Shown here: positions 35,739 to 45,912 of the stretch, one piece after another
Layout of the letters: every line of letters starts with the position of its first letter
Numbering within the stretch: the first letter of the stretch is position 1
The notes under the pieces: generated by a model
Database searches by the model: none
The model's input: the letters and a program-made list of their open reading frames with translations, nothing else
What the model was told of the DNA's origin: nothing
Assembly: GCA_052400625.1 (NCBI GenBank)
Contig: JBQTGH010000006.1
DNA length: 64,000 nucleotides
Source of the DNA: Thermophagus sp052400625
Lineage (GTDB): Bacteria; Bacteroidota; Bacteroidia; Bacteroidales; Marinilabiliaceae
Reading direction: 5' to 3' (one strand)
Position numbers and translations under genes: made by a program

Positions 35739-38333
35739 TTATTTATCTTTTTTCGATTCCAAATCTTTGGAATCTGATTGTTTAATAGAGTTGTCATTCT
35801 CAGGCTTTGCGGCACCATTGTCAGATTCATTTGCTTTTTTCAAAATACTAGTATTAAGTTTGTTGTCAGACTCATCAAAGCCAACTCTAATAGTATCTCC
35901 TTCACTAATTGAGGCCTGAATTATAACCTCAGCCATTTCATCTTCCAGATATTTTTGAATAGCTCGTTTTAAAGGTCTCGCTCCATATTGCGCATCATAG
36001 CCTTTAGAAACAATAAAATCTTTAGCTTTTTCGGACAGTTCCAGCTTGTAACCAAGAGATTCTACCCTTTGATAAAGACCTTTCATTTCAATATCAATAA
36101 TTTTCCTAATATCTTCCTTCCCAAGATTGTTAAAAATGACTACGTCATCAATACGATTCAAAAATTCAGGGGCAAACGCCTTTTTAAGGGCCTTTTCTAT
36201 TACACTTTTAGTATATTCCGAATGATTTTTCTTACTACTTGTCGTGAAACCGATGCTACTACCAAAATCTTTCAGTTCTCGAGTCCCAATATTTGAGGTC
36301 ATAATAATAACCGTATTTTTAAAATCAACTCTTCTTCCAAGACTATCGGTCAATCTTCCTTCATCCAATACCTGCAAAAGAATATTAAATACATCAGGAT
36401 GAGCTTTTTCTATTTCATCTAATAAAACTACAGAATATGGACGACGACGAACTTTTTCGGTAAGTTGTCCCCCTTCTTCATATCCGATATATCCAGGAGG
36501 TGCTCCAACCAAACGAGAAACACTGAATTTTTCCATGTATTCACTCATATCAATGCGAATAAGCGCATCGGTTGTGTCGAACAGGTATTGCGCCAGGATT
36601 TTTGCAAGATGAGTTTTCCCCACGCCTGTGGGTCCAAGAAATACAAATGAACCAATGGGCCGGTTAGGATCTTTCAATCCTGCTCTGTTTCGTTGAATAG
36701 CTTTTACAATTTTAAGAATTGCTTCATCCTGACCAACAACCTTACCTTTCAGTTGTTCTCCCATCTGCATCAGACGGGTTCCTTCCGCCTGAGCAACTCT
36801 TTGAACCGGAATACCAGTCATCATGGCAACCACTTCAGCCACTTTTTCCTCATCTACAGTTTCACGATGTTTTTGGAGTTCCTCTTCCCATTTTGCTTTT
36901 GAATTCTCTAGCTCATCAATCAGAGATTTTTCTTTATCACGGAAACTGGCAGCCAATTCAAAGTTTTGCAGCTTAACGGCTTTTATTTTATTTTCTTTAG
37001 TTTCTTCTATTTTTTTCTCCAACTCAAGGATAATATCCGGAACCACTATATTACTAATATGAACGCGCGAACCAGCTTCGTCGAGGGCATCAATGGCTTT
37101 ATCAGGTAAATGTCTGTCTGAAATATACCTTTCCGTCAATTTCACACAAGCCTTAACGGCTTCCGGTGTAAAGAAAACATTATGGTGGTCTTCGTATTTT
37201 TCTTTAATATTATTAAGGATTTCAATCGTTTCCTCTACAGAAGTCGGTTCAATCATTATTTTCTGAAAGCGACGCTCCAAGGCACCATCTTTTTCAATAT
37301 GTTGCCTGTATTCATCCAACGTTGTTGCCCCTATACATTGAATTTCCCCTCTGGCGAGAGCTGGCTTCAACATATTGGCAGCATCAAGAGATCCTGTGGC
37401 TCCACCGGCGCCCACAATTGTATGAATTTCATCAATAAAGAGAATTATATTTGGGTTTTTGGATAATTCGTTTAAGATGGCTTTAATTCGTTCCTCAAAT
37501 TGACCTCTATATTTTGTTCCTGCAACAATTGAGGCAAGATCCAGGGTGACAACCCGTTTGTCGAACAAAACTCTGGAAACCTTTTTTTCAATAATTCTAA
37601 GCGCAAGACCTTCGGCAATAGCAGATTTTCCAACACCAGGTTCGCCAATAAGAACCGGATTATTCTTTTTCCGCCGACTTAAAATTTGTGCCAGTCTTTC
37701 AATTTCCCTTTCCCTTCCTACAATGGGGTCAAGTCGACCTTCTTCCGCTGCTCTAGTAATATCAATACCGAAATTATCCAGAACGGGTGTATCAGAACCC
37801 GGTTTTCCCGAGCTTGACTTTGAACTTTCATGACCTCCGCCACCTTGAGAGGAGAAAGGAGAATCAGAGTCCTCATCATCAGGCAATTGTGCTTTGCTTT
37901 GGATGGAAGCATTTTCCGCTAATGCTCTAAGTTGATCGTATTGGACATTATAATCTTTCATAATTTCTGAGATATTACTGCTGCTATCTTTTAGCAGGGC
38001 CAGTAAAAGATGCAGCGTGTTTATTTTTGTGCTTTTTAGTGCCCTAGCTTCCAAATGAACAAGCTTTAGAATTTGTTCTGTAGATTTTAAAAGAGGTAAC
38101 TGGTCGTTTTGGTTCAATGGAACCTTCTCTTTTATTCTACGTTCTATGGTATCTTTTACATGCTCAATGTCCACACTGAGCTTATTAAGAATTTTTCCGG
38201 CTTTGGAATCAGGATCATTAAGCAGCCCCAACATTAAATGTTCTGGTGCCAGAAAAGGATTTCCCAATCTCGTTGCTTCTTGCCGGCTGTAAGTCAGAAC
38301 TTCTCTTATTTTAGGAGAAAAATTTAAATCCAT
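35739..38333 (-). CDS. clpC: Clp ATPase ClpC
   Basis: 864 residues. An N-terminal double Clp-N repeat (1-140) and a Ser/Gly-rich linker lead to AAA-1 (Walker A G-E-P-G-V-G-K-S, 230-237). A UVR-like coiled insertion follows (K-L-Q-N-F-E-L-A-A-S-F-R-D-K-E), then AAA-2 (G-P-T-G-V-G-K-T), with V-V-G-Q-D-E-A before it. The UVR motif marks ClpC rather than ClpA or ClpB. It unfolds substrates for ClpP in the cytoplasm. The C-terminus is an unusual Ser/Asp/Lys-rich tail of about 35 residues. It is transcribed divergently from gyrA. Confidence 0.95.
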   Translation of the reverse strand: MDLNFSPKIREVLTYSRQEATRLGNPFLAPEHLMLGLLNDPDSKAGKILNKLSVDIEHVKDTIERRIKEKVPLNQNDQLPLLKSTEQILKLVHLEARALKSTKINTLHLLLALLKDSSSNISEIMKDYNVQYDQLRALAENASIQSKAQLPDDEDSDSPFSSQGGGGHESSKSSSGKPGSDTPVLDNFGIDITRAAEEGRLDPIVGREREIERLAQILSRRKKNNPVLIGEPGVGKSAIAEGLALRIIEKKVSRVLFDKRVVTLDLASIVAGTKYRGQFEERIKAILNELSKNPNIILFIDEIHTIVGAGGATGSLDAANMLKPALARGEIQCIGATTLDEYRQHIEKDGALERRFQKIMIEPTSVEETIEILNNIKEKYEDHHNVFFTPEAVKACVKLTERYISDRHLPDKAIDALDEAGSRVHISNIVVPDIILELEKKIEETKENKIKAVKLQNFELAASFRDKEKSLIDELENSKAKWEEELQKHRETVDEEKVAEVVAMMTGIPVQRVAQAEGTRLMQMGEQLKGKVVGQDEAILKIVKAIQRNRAGLKDPNRPIGSFVFLGPTGVGKTHLAKILAQYLFDTTDALIRIDMSEYMEKFSVSRLVGAPPGYIGYEEGGQLTEKVRRRPYSVVLLDEIEKAHPDVFNILLQVLDEGRLTDSLGRRVDFKNTVIIMTSNIGTRELKDFGSSIGFTTSSKKNHSEYTKSVIEKALKKAFAPEFLNRIDDVVIFNNLGKEDIRKIIDIEMKGLYQRVESLGYKLELSEKAKDFIVSKGYDAQYGARPLKRAIQKYLEDEMAEVIIQASISEGDTIRVGFDESDNKLNTSILKKANESDNGAAKPENDNSIKQSDSKDLESKKDK

Positions 38334-38780
38334 ATTTAATAGTATAAGCTTTCTTTAACAATAATAATATACGCTACTTTCACAAAAACTGTGCAACAAA
38401 TAAAACAATGTCAATATAGCAGTAATAAAACATTTATTCATATTTATATTAGTTGATGAGGCTATTTTTCATTTCAATATAAATTTATAAATGAACAAAC
38501 ATATTTAAACTAAAATCAAGGTGATATATCAGATGAAAAAAGGATCATTGTATCAAAACAACTTCATTACCATTAATTTCAATTAAAGCCAGGAATAAAT
38601 GTAATAGTAAGTTTCAAAAATACGATAAAAAGGGCAAAACTTCCAAAGAGTAATCTTAAGAAAAAAGAACCTTATAATGCTTTCTGGTTCGGTAGGAAAT
38701 GATTAATTTAGGGCGGCAAAAATGGCCGGATAGAAGCGGCCATATTAATTTTAATGCAGATACATCTAAATACTATATAA
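38334..38780. other. Divergent clpC-gyrA intergenic region with gyrA leader hairpin
   Basis: About 450 AT-rich bases. A perfect 7-bp hairpin, ATGGCCG (38722-38728) and CGGCCAT (38737-38743), lies 37 bases before the gyrA ATG and stands out because the surroundings are AT-rich. No exact TAnnTTTG box is obvious on either strand. Confidence 0.5.
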
Positions 38781-41318
38781 ATGGCTGATGGAGAAAGAAT
38801 AGTAAAAATTAACATTGAAGAAGAGATGCAATCGGCTTACATCGATTATTCGATGTCTGTGATTGTTTCGCGTGCATTACCTGATGTTCGAGATGGTCTA
38901 AAACCAGTCCACCGGCGTGTACTTTATGGTATGCATGATTTAGGAATGTCGCCCAATAAACCGTATAAAAAATCTGCCAGGATAGTAGGGGAAGTATTGG
39001 GGAAATATCACCCACATGGCGATGCATCTGTCTATAATGCAATGGTTCGTATGGCTCAACCATGGTCTATGCGTTACTTACTTGTAGATGGTCAGGGAAA
39101 TATGGGTTCTGTTGATGGAGACAGTCCTGCTGCCATGCGTTATACTGAGGCACGAATGAATCGCTTGTCAGAAGAAATGCTGGCCGATATTGAAAAAAAT
39201 ACGGTTGAATTTCACCCTAACTTCGATGATTCATTACAAGAACCAACGGTTTTACCAACTAGAATTCCTGCATTGTTGGTTAATGGTTCTTCTGGGATTG
39301 CTGTGGGAATGGCCACAAATATTCCGCCTCACAATCTAGGTGATGCGGTCAATGCCATTGTGGCATACATAGACAATCCTGAAATTGAAATGGATGAACT
39401 GATAAAAACCATCCAAGCCCCTGATTTTCCTACAGGGGGTATTATATATGGATATCAGGGTGTCCGTGAAGCTTATGAAACAGGGCGCGGTCGAATTGTC
39501 ATCAGGGCTAAAACGGAAATTGAATCCGACAAGGATGGGAGAGAACGAATTATTATTACTGAAATTCCCTATATGGTGAACAAGGCTGAACTAATTGTAA
39601 AAATAGCAGACCTTGTAAATGAAAAGAAAATAGAGGGAATTTCCAATGTAAATGATGAATCGGACCGGGAAGGAATGCGGATTGTGATCGATCTGAAGAG
39701 AGATGCGATCGCAAATGTAGTGCTGAATCACCTTTATAAGAATACGGCGCTTCAATCCTCATTTGGTGTCAATTGTATAGCACTGGTTCATGGTCGACCA
39801 AAATTACTAAATCTAAAAGGACTTATACAATATTATGTAGAACACCGGCATGATGTTGTAACACGACGTACCCAATATGAACTGGATCAGGCACAAAAAA
39901 GAGCTCATATTCTTGAAGGTCTGATTATTGCAAGTGATAATATAGACGAGGTTATTAAGATTATTCGTGGTGCACAAAGTCCTGATGAGGCACGTCAAAA
40001 ACTGATTGACCGCTTTCAATTAACAGATATTCAGTCACGTGCTATTGTAGACATGCGCCTGCGACAGTTAACCGGATTGGAACAAGATAAGCTAAGAGAA
40101 GAATACGATTCTCTATTGAAAGAGATTGACCGTCTCAAAAATATTCTTGAGCATGAATCGTTGAAGATGGAAATAATAAAGAACGAATTGCTTGAGATCA
40201 AACAAAAATATAATGACGAGAGGCGGACAGAAATAGTTTATTCATCAGAGGAATTTAATCCGGAAGATTTTTATGCGGATGAAGAAATGATCATTACCAT
40301 TTCTCATTTGGGGTACATTAAAAGGACTCCATTATCCGAATTTAGGACCCAAAACAGAGGAGGAGTAGGATCGAAAGGTAGTAACACGCGTGATGAAGAT
40401 TTTATTGAGCATATATATCCTGCCTCAATGCATAACACCATGCTCTTTTTTACCAAAATGGGACGATGCTTTTGGTTAAAAGTTTATGAAATTCCGGAAG
40501 GAAGTAAGAATTCGAAAGGAAGAGCCATTCAAAATCTACTTCAGATTGATTCGGAAGATGCAGTTAAGGCTTTTATCAGGGTAAAACATTTAAATGACGA
40601 AGAATTCATCAATTCTCATTATATCATAATGGGGACAAAGAAAGGGGTCATCAAAAAATCGTTGTTAGCAAATTATTCGCGCCCCAGACAATCCGGAGTC
40701 ATTGCTATAGGCATTAAGGATGATGATGAATTGATTCAGGCCAGACTCACTAACGGAAAAAATGATGTATTGATGGCAACCCGCTCGGGAAGGGCCATAC
40801 GCTTTAATGAATCGAAAGTGAGATGCATTGGCCGTACTGGGCAGGGTGTGAGAGGGATAACCTTGGATTCAGCTAAAGATGAAGTCGTTGGCATGATTTG
40901 TGTGAAAGACCATACCGAAGACATTTTGGTTGTGTCGGAAAAAGGCTTTGGCAAACGGTCAAGTTTAGATGATTACAGAATTACTAACAGGGGCGGGAAA
41001 GGTGTTAAAACCATGAAAATATCTGAAAAAACCGGAGATCTCGTCAGCATCAAGAATGTCACAGATGATAATGATCTGATGATAATAAACCGTTCAGGCG
41101 TTACCATAAGGGTTGCCGTATCGGATCTTCGTGTAACCGGAAGAACCACCCAAGGAGTAAAGCTGATAAATCTGGATAAGAAACACGACATGATTGCCTC
41201 TGTTACCAAAGTAATTTCAGAATCTAAAATGTCAGAAGAAGATATTGTGGAATCCGGCATTCTGGACCAACATACAGATGATGATAACGAAAATGGTAGC
41301 AATTCAGAAAATAACTAA
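38781..41318 (+). CDS. gyrA: DNA gyrase subunit A
   Basis: 845 residues. The breakage-reunion domain has the catalytic Tyr121 in A-A-M-R-Y-T-E. The C-terminal beta-pinwheel carries the GyrA box Q-N-R-G-G-V-G-S-K-G and further degenerate blades such as N-R-G-G-K-G-V-K. An acidic tail ends the protein. With GyrB it introduces negative supercoils. The quinolone-determining region reads G-D-A82-S-V-Y-N86, whereas E. coli has Ser83 and Asp87 at those positions (see findings). A TPR gene follows 32 bases downstream. Confidence 0.97.
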   Translation: MADGERIVKINIEEEMQSAYIDYSMSVIVSRALPDVRDGLKPVHRRVLYGMHDLGMSPNKPYKKSARIVGEVLGKYHPHGDASVYNAMVRMAQPWSMRYLLVDGQGNMGSVDGDSPAAMRYTEARMNRLSEEMLADIEKNTVEFHPNFDDSLQEPTVLPTRIPALLVNGSSGIAVGMATNIPPHNLGDAVNAIVAYIDNPEIEMDELIKTIQAPDFPTGGIIYGYQGVREAYETGRGRIVIRAKTEIESDKDGRERIIITEIPYMVNKAELIVKIADLVNEKKIEGISNVNDESDREGMRIVIDLKRDAIANVVLNHLYKNTALQSSFGVNCIALVHGRPKLLNLKGLIQYYVEHRHDVVTRRTQYELDQAQKRAHILEGLIIASDNIDEVIKIIRGAQSPDEARQKLIDRFQLTDIQSRAIVDMRLRQLTGLEQDKLREEYDSLLKEIDRLKNILEHESLKMEIIKNELLEIKQKYNDERRTEIVYSSEEFNPEDFYADEEMIITISHLGYIKRTPLSEFRTQNRGGVGSKGSNTRDEDFIEHIYPASMHNTMLFFTKMGRCFWLKVYEIPEGSKNSKGRAIQNLLQIDSEDAVKAFIRVKHLNDEEFINSHYIIMGTKKGVIKKSLLANYSRPRQSGVIAIGIKDDDELIQARLTNGKNDVLMATRSGRAIRFNESKVRCIGRTGQGVRGITLDSAKDEVVGMICVKDHTEDILVVSEKGFGKRSSLDDYRITNRGGKGVKTMKISEKTGDLVSIKNVTDDNDLMIINRSGVTIRVAVSDLRVTGRTTQGVKLINLDKKHDMIASVTKVISESKMSEEDIVESGILDQHTDDDNENGSNSENN

Positions 41319-41350
41319 AGAATAATTCCATTCAAAAACAGAAAATAAAT

Positions 41351-42502
41351 ATGAAAAAGGTTTTATTTATTGCGCTTGCACTGCTTACAGGAAGTGGAGT
41401 TTACGCACAAAAGGGAAAAGTTAACGCTGCAGAAGCATATCTGAATAATGGAGATGTGGAGGCTGCCGAAAGCCGCCTGCAAGAGGCGTTGGTGCATCCC
41501 AAATCAAAAGACTGGCCAAAAACATATATCGTTTCGGCCAAATTAGCTACAGAGAAGTATAAAAAAGAGAAAGACATCCAACAATTGATGGAAGCAGTTG
41601 ATTATTATCTGAAAGCTGTAGAGCTTGATAAAGCAGATAAGGGAAGATTTGAAAAAGAGATCAAAATAGCTTTGACTTTTTTTGTTACTGATTTAACAAA
41701 TGCTGGAATTGAAGGTTTTAGCAATCAGAAATATGAAAATGCTATGATCGCCTTTGAAAACGTTCTAAAAATCAACAATCTAGACATGTTTCAAGCCGAT
41801 AATCCTGTCGTAGATACTGCCATTATATACAACACTGCTTTAGCTGCCTACAATGCGAAAAACTGGAAAAAGGCATCGGAATATCTTTCTGAAGCCATTA
41901 GTTACCAGTATGGTGGAGGGGATGCAGTTTTGCTTTTACATCAGGTTTACGGCAACATGGGAGATTCTACTAATATGGCCACAAACTTGAAGAATGGATT
42001 TGAGATGTATCCTGACGATGATCGAATTCTAACTCAGTTGATTAACTATTATTTGGAAACCAAGCAAAATGAACAGGCTTTGGAATATCTCAACCAAGCT
42101 ATTGAGAAAAATCCTGAAAATCCTACATATTTGTATGCCAAAGGAGTTTTACTTGATCAAAGTAAACTATATGAAGATGCTATTACTAATTATGAGAAAG
42201 CAATTGAATTGAAGGAAGATTACTTTGATGCCTTGTACAATTTAGGGGTGATATATTACAATCAGGGTGTTGAACAAATGAATGTCGCCAATGCTGAAAC
42301 CGACCATGCTAAATTTAAAGCAAAGAAAGCCAAGGCAGATGATTTGTTTAAAGCTTCGTTACCGTATATGGAAAAAGCTGCGACCGTAAGGCCTGATGAG
42401 ATTTCTGTACTCGAAAGTCTCAAAAGTTTATATTACCGCTTTGAAATGAGCGATAAATATGATGAAATAACAGAGAAACTCAATACTCTTCGCGGTAATT
42501 AG
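41351..42502 (+). CDS. Exported TPR protein
   Basis: 383 residues. Signal peptide (about 1-19, ending V-Y-A-Q) followed by helical TPR units to the end; the clearest is N-P-T-Y-L-Y-A-K-G-V-L-L-D near 255 with L-Y-N-L-G-V-I-Y-Y-N. It lies 32 bases after gyrA in the same direction, so it may be read through from it. No enzymatic motif; probably a periplasmic or membrane-associated scaffold. Confidence 0.82.
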   Translation: MKKVLFIALALLTGSGVYAQKGKVNAAEAYLNNGDVEAAESRLQEALVHPKSKDWPKTYIVSAKLATEKYKKEKDIQQLMEAVDYYLKAVELDKADKGRFEKEIKIALTFFVTDLTNAGIEGFSNQKYENAMIAFENVLKINNLDMFQADNPVVDTAIIYNTALAAYNAKNWKKASEYLSEAISYQYGGGDAVLLLHQVYGNMGDSTNMATNLKNGFEMYPDDDRILTQLINYYLETKQNEQALEYLNQAIEKNPENPTYLYAKGVLLDQSKLYEDAITNYEKAIELKEDYFDALYNLGVIYYNQGVEQMNVANAETDHAKFKAKKAKADDLFKASLPYMEKAATVRPDEISVLESLKSLYYRFEMSDKYDEITEKLNTLRGN

Positions 42503-42542
42503 AAATTTTATCTAGATTAAGGTTAACATATATATATAAAGG

Positions 42543-42580
42543 AAACGGCAAGAAAGGAAAAACCTTCAGCCGTTTTCTTT
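42543..42580 (+). terminator. Terminator after gyrA-TPR unit
   Basis: AAACGGC (42543-42549) and GCCGTTT (42569-42575) with a following T-rich run. The remaining approximately 400 bases up to 42975 are AT-rich and show nothing recognisable. Confidence 0.75.
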
Positions 42581-42975
42581 ATATGTGTCTAAATAAACAT
42601 AATGTCAATTATAAGACAGAGGTATAATTGATTTTTCCACCTAAACCTTGACTTGGTCACTTTATTTAGACCAATGTCCAAATTATCCCTAACAAACTCA
42701 ATTGGGACTTGTTTTTATACAGAATAAGACTTAAAAAAATATCAAAGACATCACATCTAAAATAATTCGCAGACATCCATTTGAGAATAAAATCCAACTG
42801 AAAAAAATGAAATTGCGAATGAATAACTTAGATTCTTTAAGAGAAGAAATAAAATTGAAAAAAGTCATTTAATAAAAGCTTCTAAAATCAAAACAAGGAA
42901 AGAAACTTCGATTCATTATAATTTTATTCTACAATGCTAAAATAATATATAGTACGGACTAAAGAAAATCAACGT

Positions 42976-44277
42976 TTATTCTTTCCATGCACTTGCCAAA
43001 TCAAATAAATTATATTGGGGCCAATCAGAAGTCCTCCTAATAGCAAAATCCATCATATTTCTGATGTCAGTTGAAAGCATTGGCCCTTTCCAAGTGCTGC
43101 TATTAAATAACACCACATAAGAAAAGCCATCCTCCCGTCGCACCATCAAGGCTGAAGTCCCTGCCAAGGTTCCTGTACGGTACCAAGAATGAGTTTTAAT
43201 TCCCCTCCACCCAATAGGATCTAAATACGGCTTTACAGGAGTCGTCATAATTTCTATAGATTCTCTGGAAAGAATATCGTCAGGAATATTCAAGCCATCG
43301 ATGGCAAGCATAAATTTAAGCAGATCAGTAGCAGAAGCGATCCATCCACCAGCAGGACCTAATGTTTGGATATCATTTCCTCCATAGCTTCTGGGAACCA
43401 TTTTATTTTCGCTTTGGTGATCCCTTACCAAATAAGAATCAGCCGGTTCGTAATATTTAACTTCCAACTCCTTCCTTTCCGTTAGATAACTGCCCCCAAT
43501 TTGCATATCGAAGATACCTAACGGGTACAACAAATTAGTCTTTATAAAAGCTTCATACTCCTCACCACTAGCCTTTTCAATAACTTTACCAAGGATAGCA
43601 TAACCAAAGTTAGAATAAGAAGAGCGCGTACCAGGTTTAAAATGCAATCGTTTTCCCAGCATAAACCTAATAATATCCGTTGCATCTACCGGGAGATCCT
43701 TATTTAATGCCTTAGCCACAGCCTGAGGAATAAACATTGGATCCCCCCAGCGATTGGTCCAGCCACCTGAATGATTGAGGAGATGAATAACTTTTATCTG
43801 TTCAACCTTTTTATCCAAATAAGAATCATAGGGATATTCATTCAAAATTCCATTCGGGCCAAAAACATAATCATTTAGACTAAGCTTTCCTGCCTCAACC
43901 AGCTTCATGATTCCGGCAGCTGTAATAAGCTTAGAAACACTAGCTACCCGAAACAGATGATAAGGCTCAGTTCGAATCCGGTTTTCCTTGTCAGCCCATC
44001 CATAACCTTTAGAAAAAATCAAGTTTCCCTCTTTGGCAATGGCTACTGAGGCTCCTACCATTTCATTTCTATCCAGAAATCTTTTTACCGAATGATCAAT
44101 CTGGTAAAAAGCCGGATCATCAGAAAAAAAACCAGATATTCTCAAAGAAGAGACGCTTGGCTCCGGCGGGGTAAAGTCAGTACCAAAGGATTGTATGGAA
44201 GGTCCTGTAATATATTTAGAAGTCAATCCAGCTAGAATACCTGCAAATATTAGGAAAACGGCCTTATGTTTTCTCAT
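42976..44277 (-). CDS. Exported serine hydrolase, beta-lactamase (class C)/PBP4* family
   Basis: 433 residues. N-terminal signal or anchor helix (about 5-22). Active-site motifs: S-V-S-K (about 114-117, the nucleophilic S-x-x-K), Y-S-N in the R-S-S-Y-S-N-F-G-Y stretch, and an R-T-G in place of K-T-G (Y-R-T-G-T-L-A-G-T). The family includes D-aminopeptidases, esterases and EstB-type hydrolases as well as beta-lactamases, so resistance should not be inferred. Probably a single-gene transcript. Confidence 0.85.
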   Translation of the reverse strand: MRKHKAVFLIFAGILAGLTSKYITGPSIQSFGTDFTPPEPSVSSLRISGFFSDDPAFYQIDHSVKRFLDRNEMVGASVAIAKEGNLIFSKGYGWADKENRIRTEPYHLFRVASVSKLITAAGIMKLVEAGKLSLNDYVFGPNGILNEYPYDSYLDKKVEQIKVIHLLNHSGGWTNRWGDPMFIPQAVAKALNKDLPVDATDIIRFMLGKRLHFKPGTRSSYSNFGYAILGKVIEKASGEEYEAFIKTNLLYPLGIFDMQIGGSYLTERKELEVKYYEPADSYLVRDHQSENKMVPRSYGGNDIQTLGPAGGWIASATDLLKFMLAIDGLNIPDDILSRESIEIMTTPVKPYLDPIGWRGIKTHSWYRTGTLAGTSALMVRREDGFSYVVLFNSSTWKGPMLSTDIRNMMDFAIRRTSDWPQYNLFDLASAWKE

Positions 44278-44559
44278 AATTTCAATAATTATAACCGAAA
44301 ATGTTGTTAAACATCATTCTTATTGTCCAATCACTAAACAACTTTTTCGGATATAATGAAATAAATTCATTATATAACCCTGTGATTTGTATCCACAAAA
44401 ATAGTGATTTTATTAAAAACTAACGAATTATAAAACAGTTTAAGAAAAAAAATGAGTGTATTAGAATTTTACTCAATCATTTATCGACAATGATCAACTT
44501 GTTTATCATAATATACCCCATGAGAGTACGCTATTCCAAATGCAATTGGATTACAACAA

Positions 44560-45828
44560 CTATCGTCCCCACTTCAATACCATCCATTTAAACACTGGAG
44601 AAGATCGAAAAAACAATAATAGAGAAATAGCCACAAAAGCATTCGGAATAAATTGGGGCGTAAAAAATAAAGACACAAAAAACAGCAACAGCAAAATCTG
44701 AAGCAAAAATTTAATTAGCTTAGAAAATCCCGAGGTGGTCCGTTTAATTAAAACCAGCCACAAAGGATTTGCCCATAGCAGATTCCAATTTGGGCTAGTT
44801 ACTAAATGACTGGAAAAAAAAGCCAGGTAAAAGATAACCAATCCGGCCAAGCCAGTAACACAAAAAAGAAAAATATCGAAAATTTTAAGATTGATAGCAC
44901 CAAAAAACTCAGCAATGGATAACAATAACAATACAAAAGTGGTAAGCCATATAATCAAGGCTGGAGAAACCGGAGTATGAGAAACGATTTTCTGATCAGA
45001 AAAGTCCAAAACCATCGATTGCTCATTTACCAGTTCAGTTTGGCTACCATCTGAACCTACAAATTGAATACCAGTAAATTGCTCCATAAGATGAGCAGGG
45101 AGAAACATTATAGAAAGAGAATCCGTCACCACATCCGCTCTGGCACCCAAAACCAAATCGATTCCCAATTTTACCCAAGGTTTTTTTTCTAGAAATGGAT
45201 GAATTGCCTCCCTGAACGACAGATTTTCAGAAGGTGAAAAATTACCAAACGACAGATTTTGGGGCATCTGCGCAAGAACAATATCCGCCACACGTGTAGC
45301 ACAATTATCGTAAAAGAAATCGTATCTATAAGCTCGGTTTTCAGGCCTAGCATTGATCATCAAAGCCTTAAATAACTCACTCTTTTGTTTCAGAGAAAGA
45401 TTCAGTTCCTGTTTCCACACCGACCTACCTGAAATAAAATATTCCCGAAGAAAATTTTTGAAAGAGGTAACAGACAATAAATAATCGAGATTACCATGAC
45501 TAAATTTGAGATAAAAGAAAGGCGTACCAAAATCAAAAGTACCGTAATTAAATGTAAGATCAATGTTCTGTTCTGGGTCAGAGACCAGTATCGCCGTATG
45601 GCCAAAAAGTGAGTACAATTCATCCCCTGGTGCACATGTTAAAACGGAAATCGAAGCTTTTTCTGACAATTTGGGAATGCTTTGAGCCACTACCTCAAGT
45701 GAAAAATAAAAAAAAAGCCCCACAAAGAGCACTATTTTTATAAAACAATTCACCAAAACACTGAAGTTTACAAGAGTAAATAGCCCTTTGTTTACTTTTG
45801 TAATTCCCGAAAAATATCTATAAGTCAT
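44560..45828 (-). CDS. DUF4105 membrane protein (Lnb-type N-acyltransferase-like)
   Basis: 422 residues. One N-terminal hydrophobic helix (about 24-47), then a periplasmic DUF4105 domain (about 55-210) marked by F-G-H-T-A-I near 75 and the Y-D-F-F-Y-D-N-C-A-T-R segment near 170; a conserved His and Cys of this kind are the candidate catalytic pair. Several helices follow (about 295-420). DUF4105 is the N-terminal domain of Lnb, the lipoprotein N-acyltransferase described for Bacteroides; this protein has the same domain and a membrane C-terminus, so a role in lipoprotein maturation is plausible but not shown. Confidence 0.8.
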   Translation of the reverse strand: MTYRYFSGITKVNKGLFTLVNFSVLVNCFIKIVLFVGLFFYFSLEVVAQSIPKLSEKASISVLTCAPGDELYSLFGHTAILVSDPEQNIDLTFNYGTFDFGTPFFYLKFSHGNLDYLLSVTSFKNFLREYFISGRSVWKQELNLSLKQKSELFKALMINARPENRAYRYDFFYDNCATRVADIVLAQMPQNLSFGNFSPSENLSFREAIHPFLEKKPWVKLGIDLVLGARADVVTDSLSIMFLPAHLMEQFTGIQFVGSDGSQTELVNEQSMVLDFSDQKIVSHTPVSPALIIWLTTFVLLLLSIAEFFGAINLKIFDIFLFCVTGLAGLVIFYLAFFSSHLVTSPNWNLLWANPLWLVLIKRTTSGFSKLIKFLLQILLLLFFVSLFFTPQFIPNAFVAISLLLFFRSSPVFKWMVLKWGR

Positions 45829-45912
45829 ATCAAAATACTATTTCAAACCAACCCAAATGAATTCAAGCAGCCAAATAAAACGAAGATCAATACCGCTAAA
45901 TCAAAAATCCCC

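Noticed and set aside
42976..44277. Class C beta-lactamase causing resistance
   Set aside because: The family is broad; R-T-G replaces the usual K-T-G, and neighbouring genes give no resistance context.
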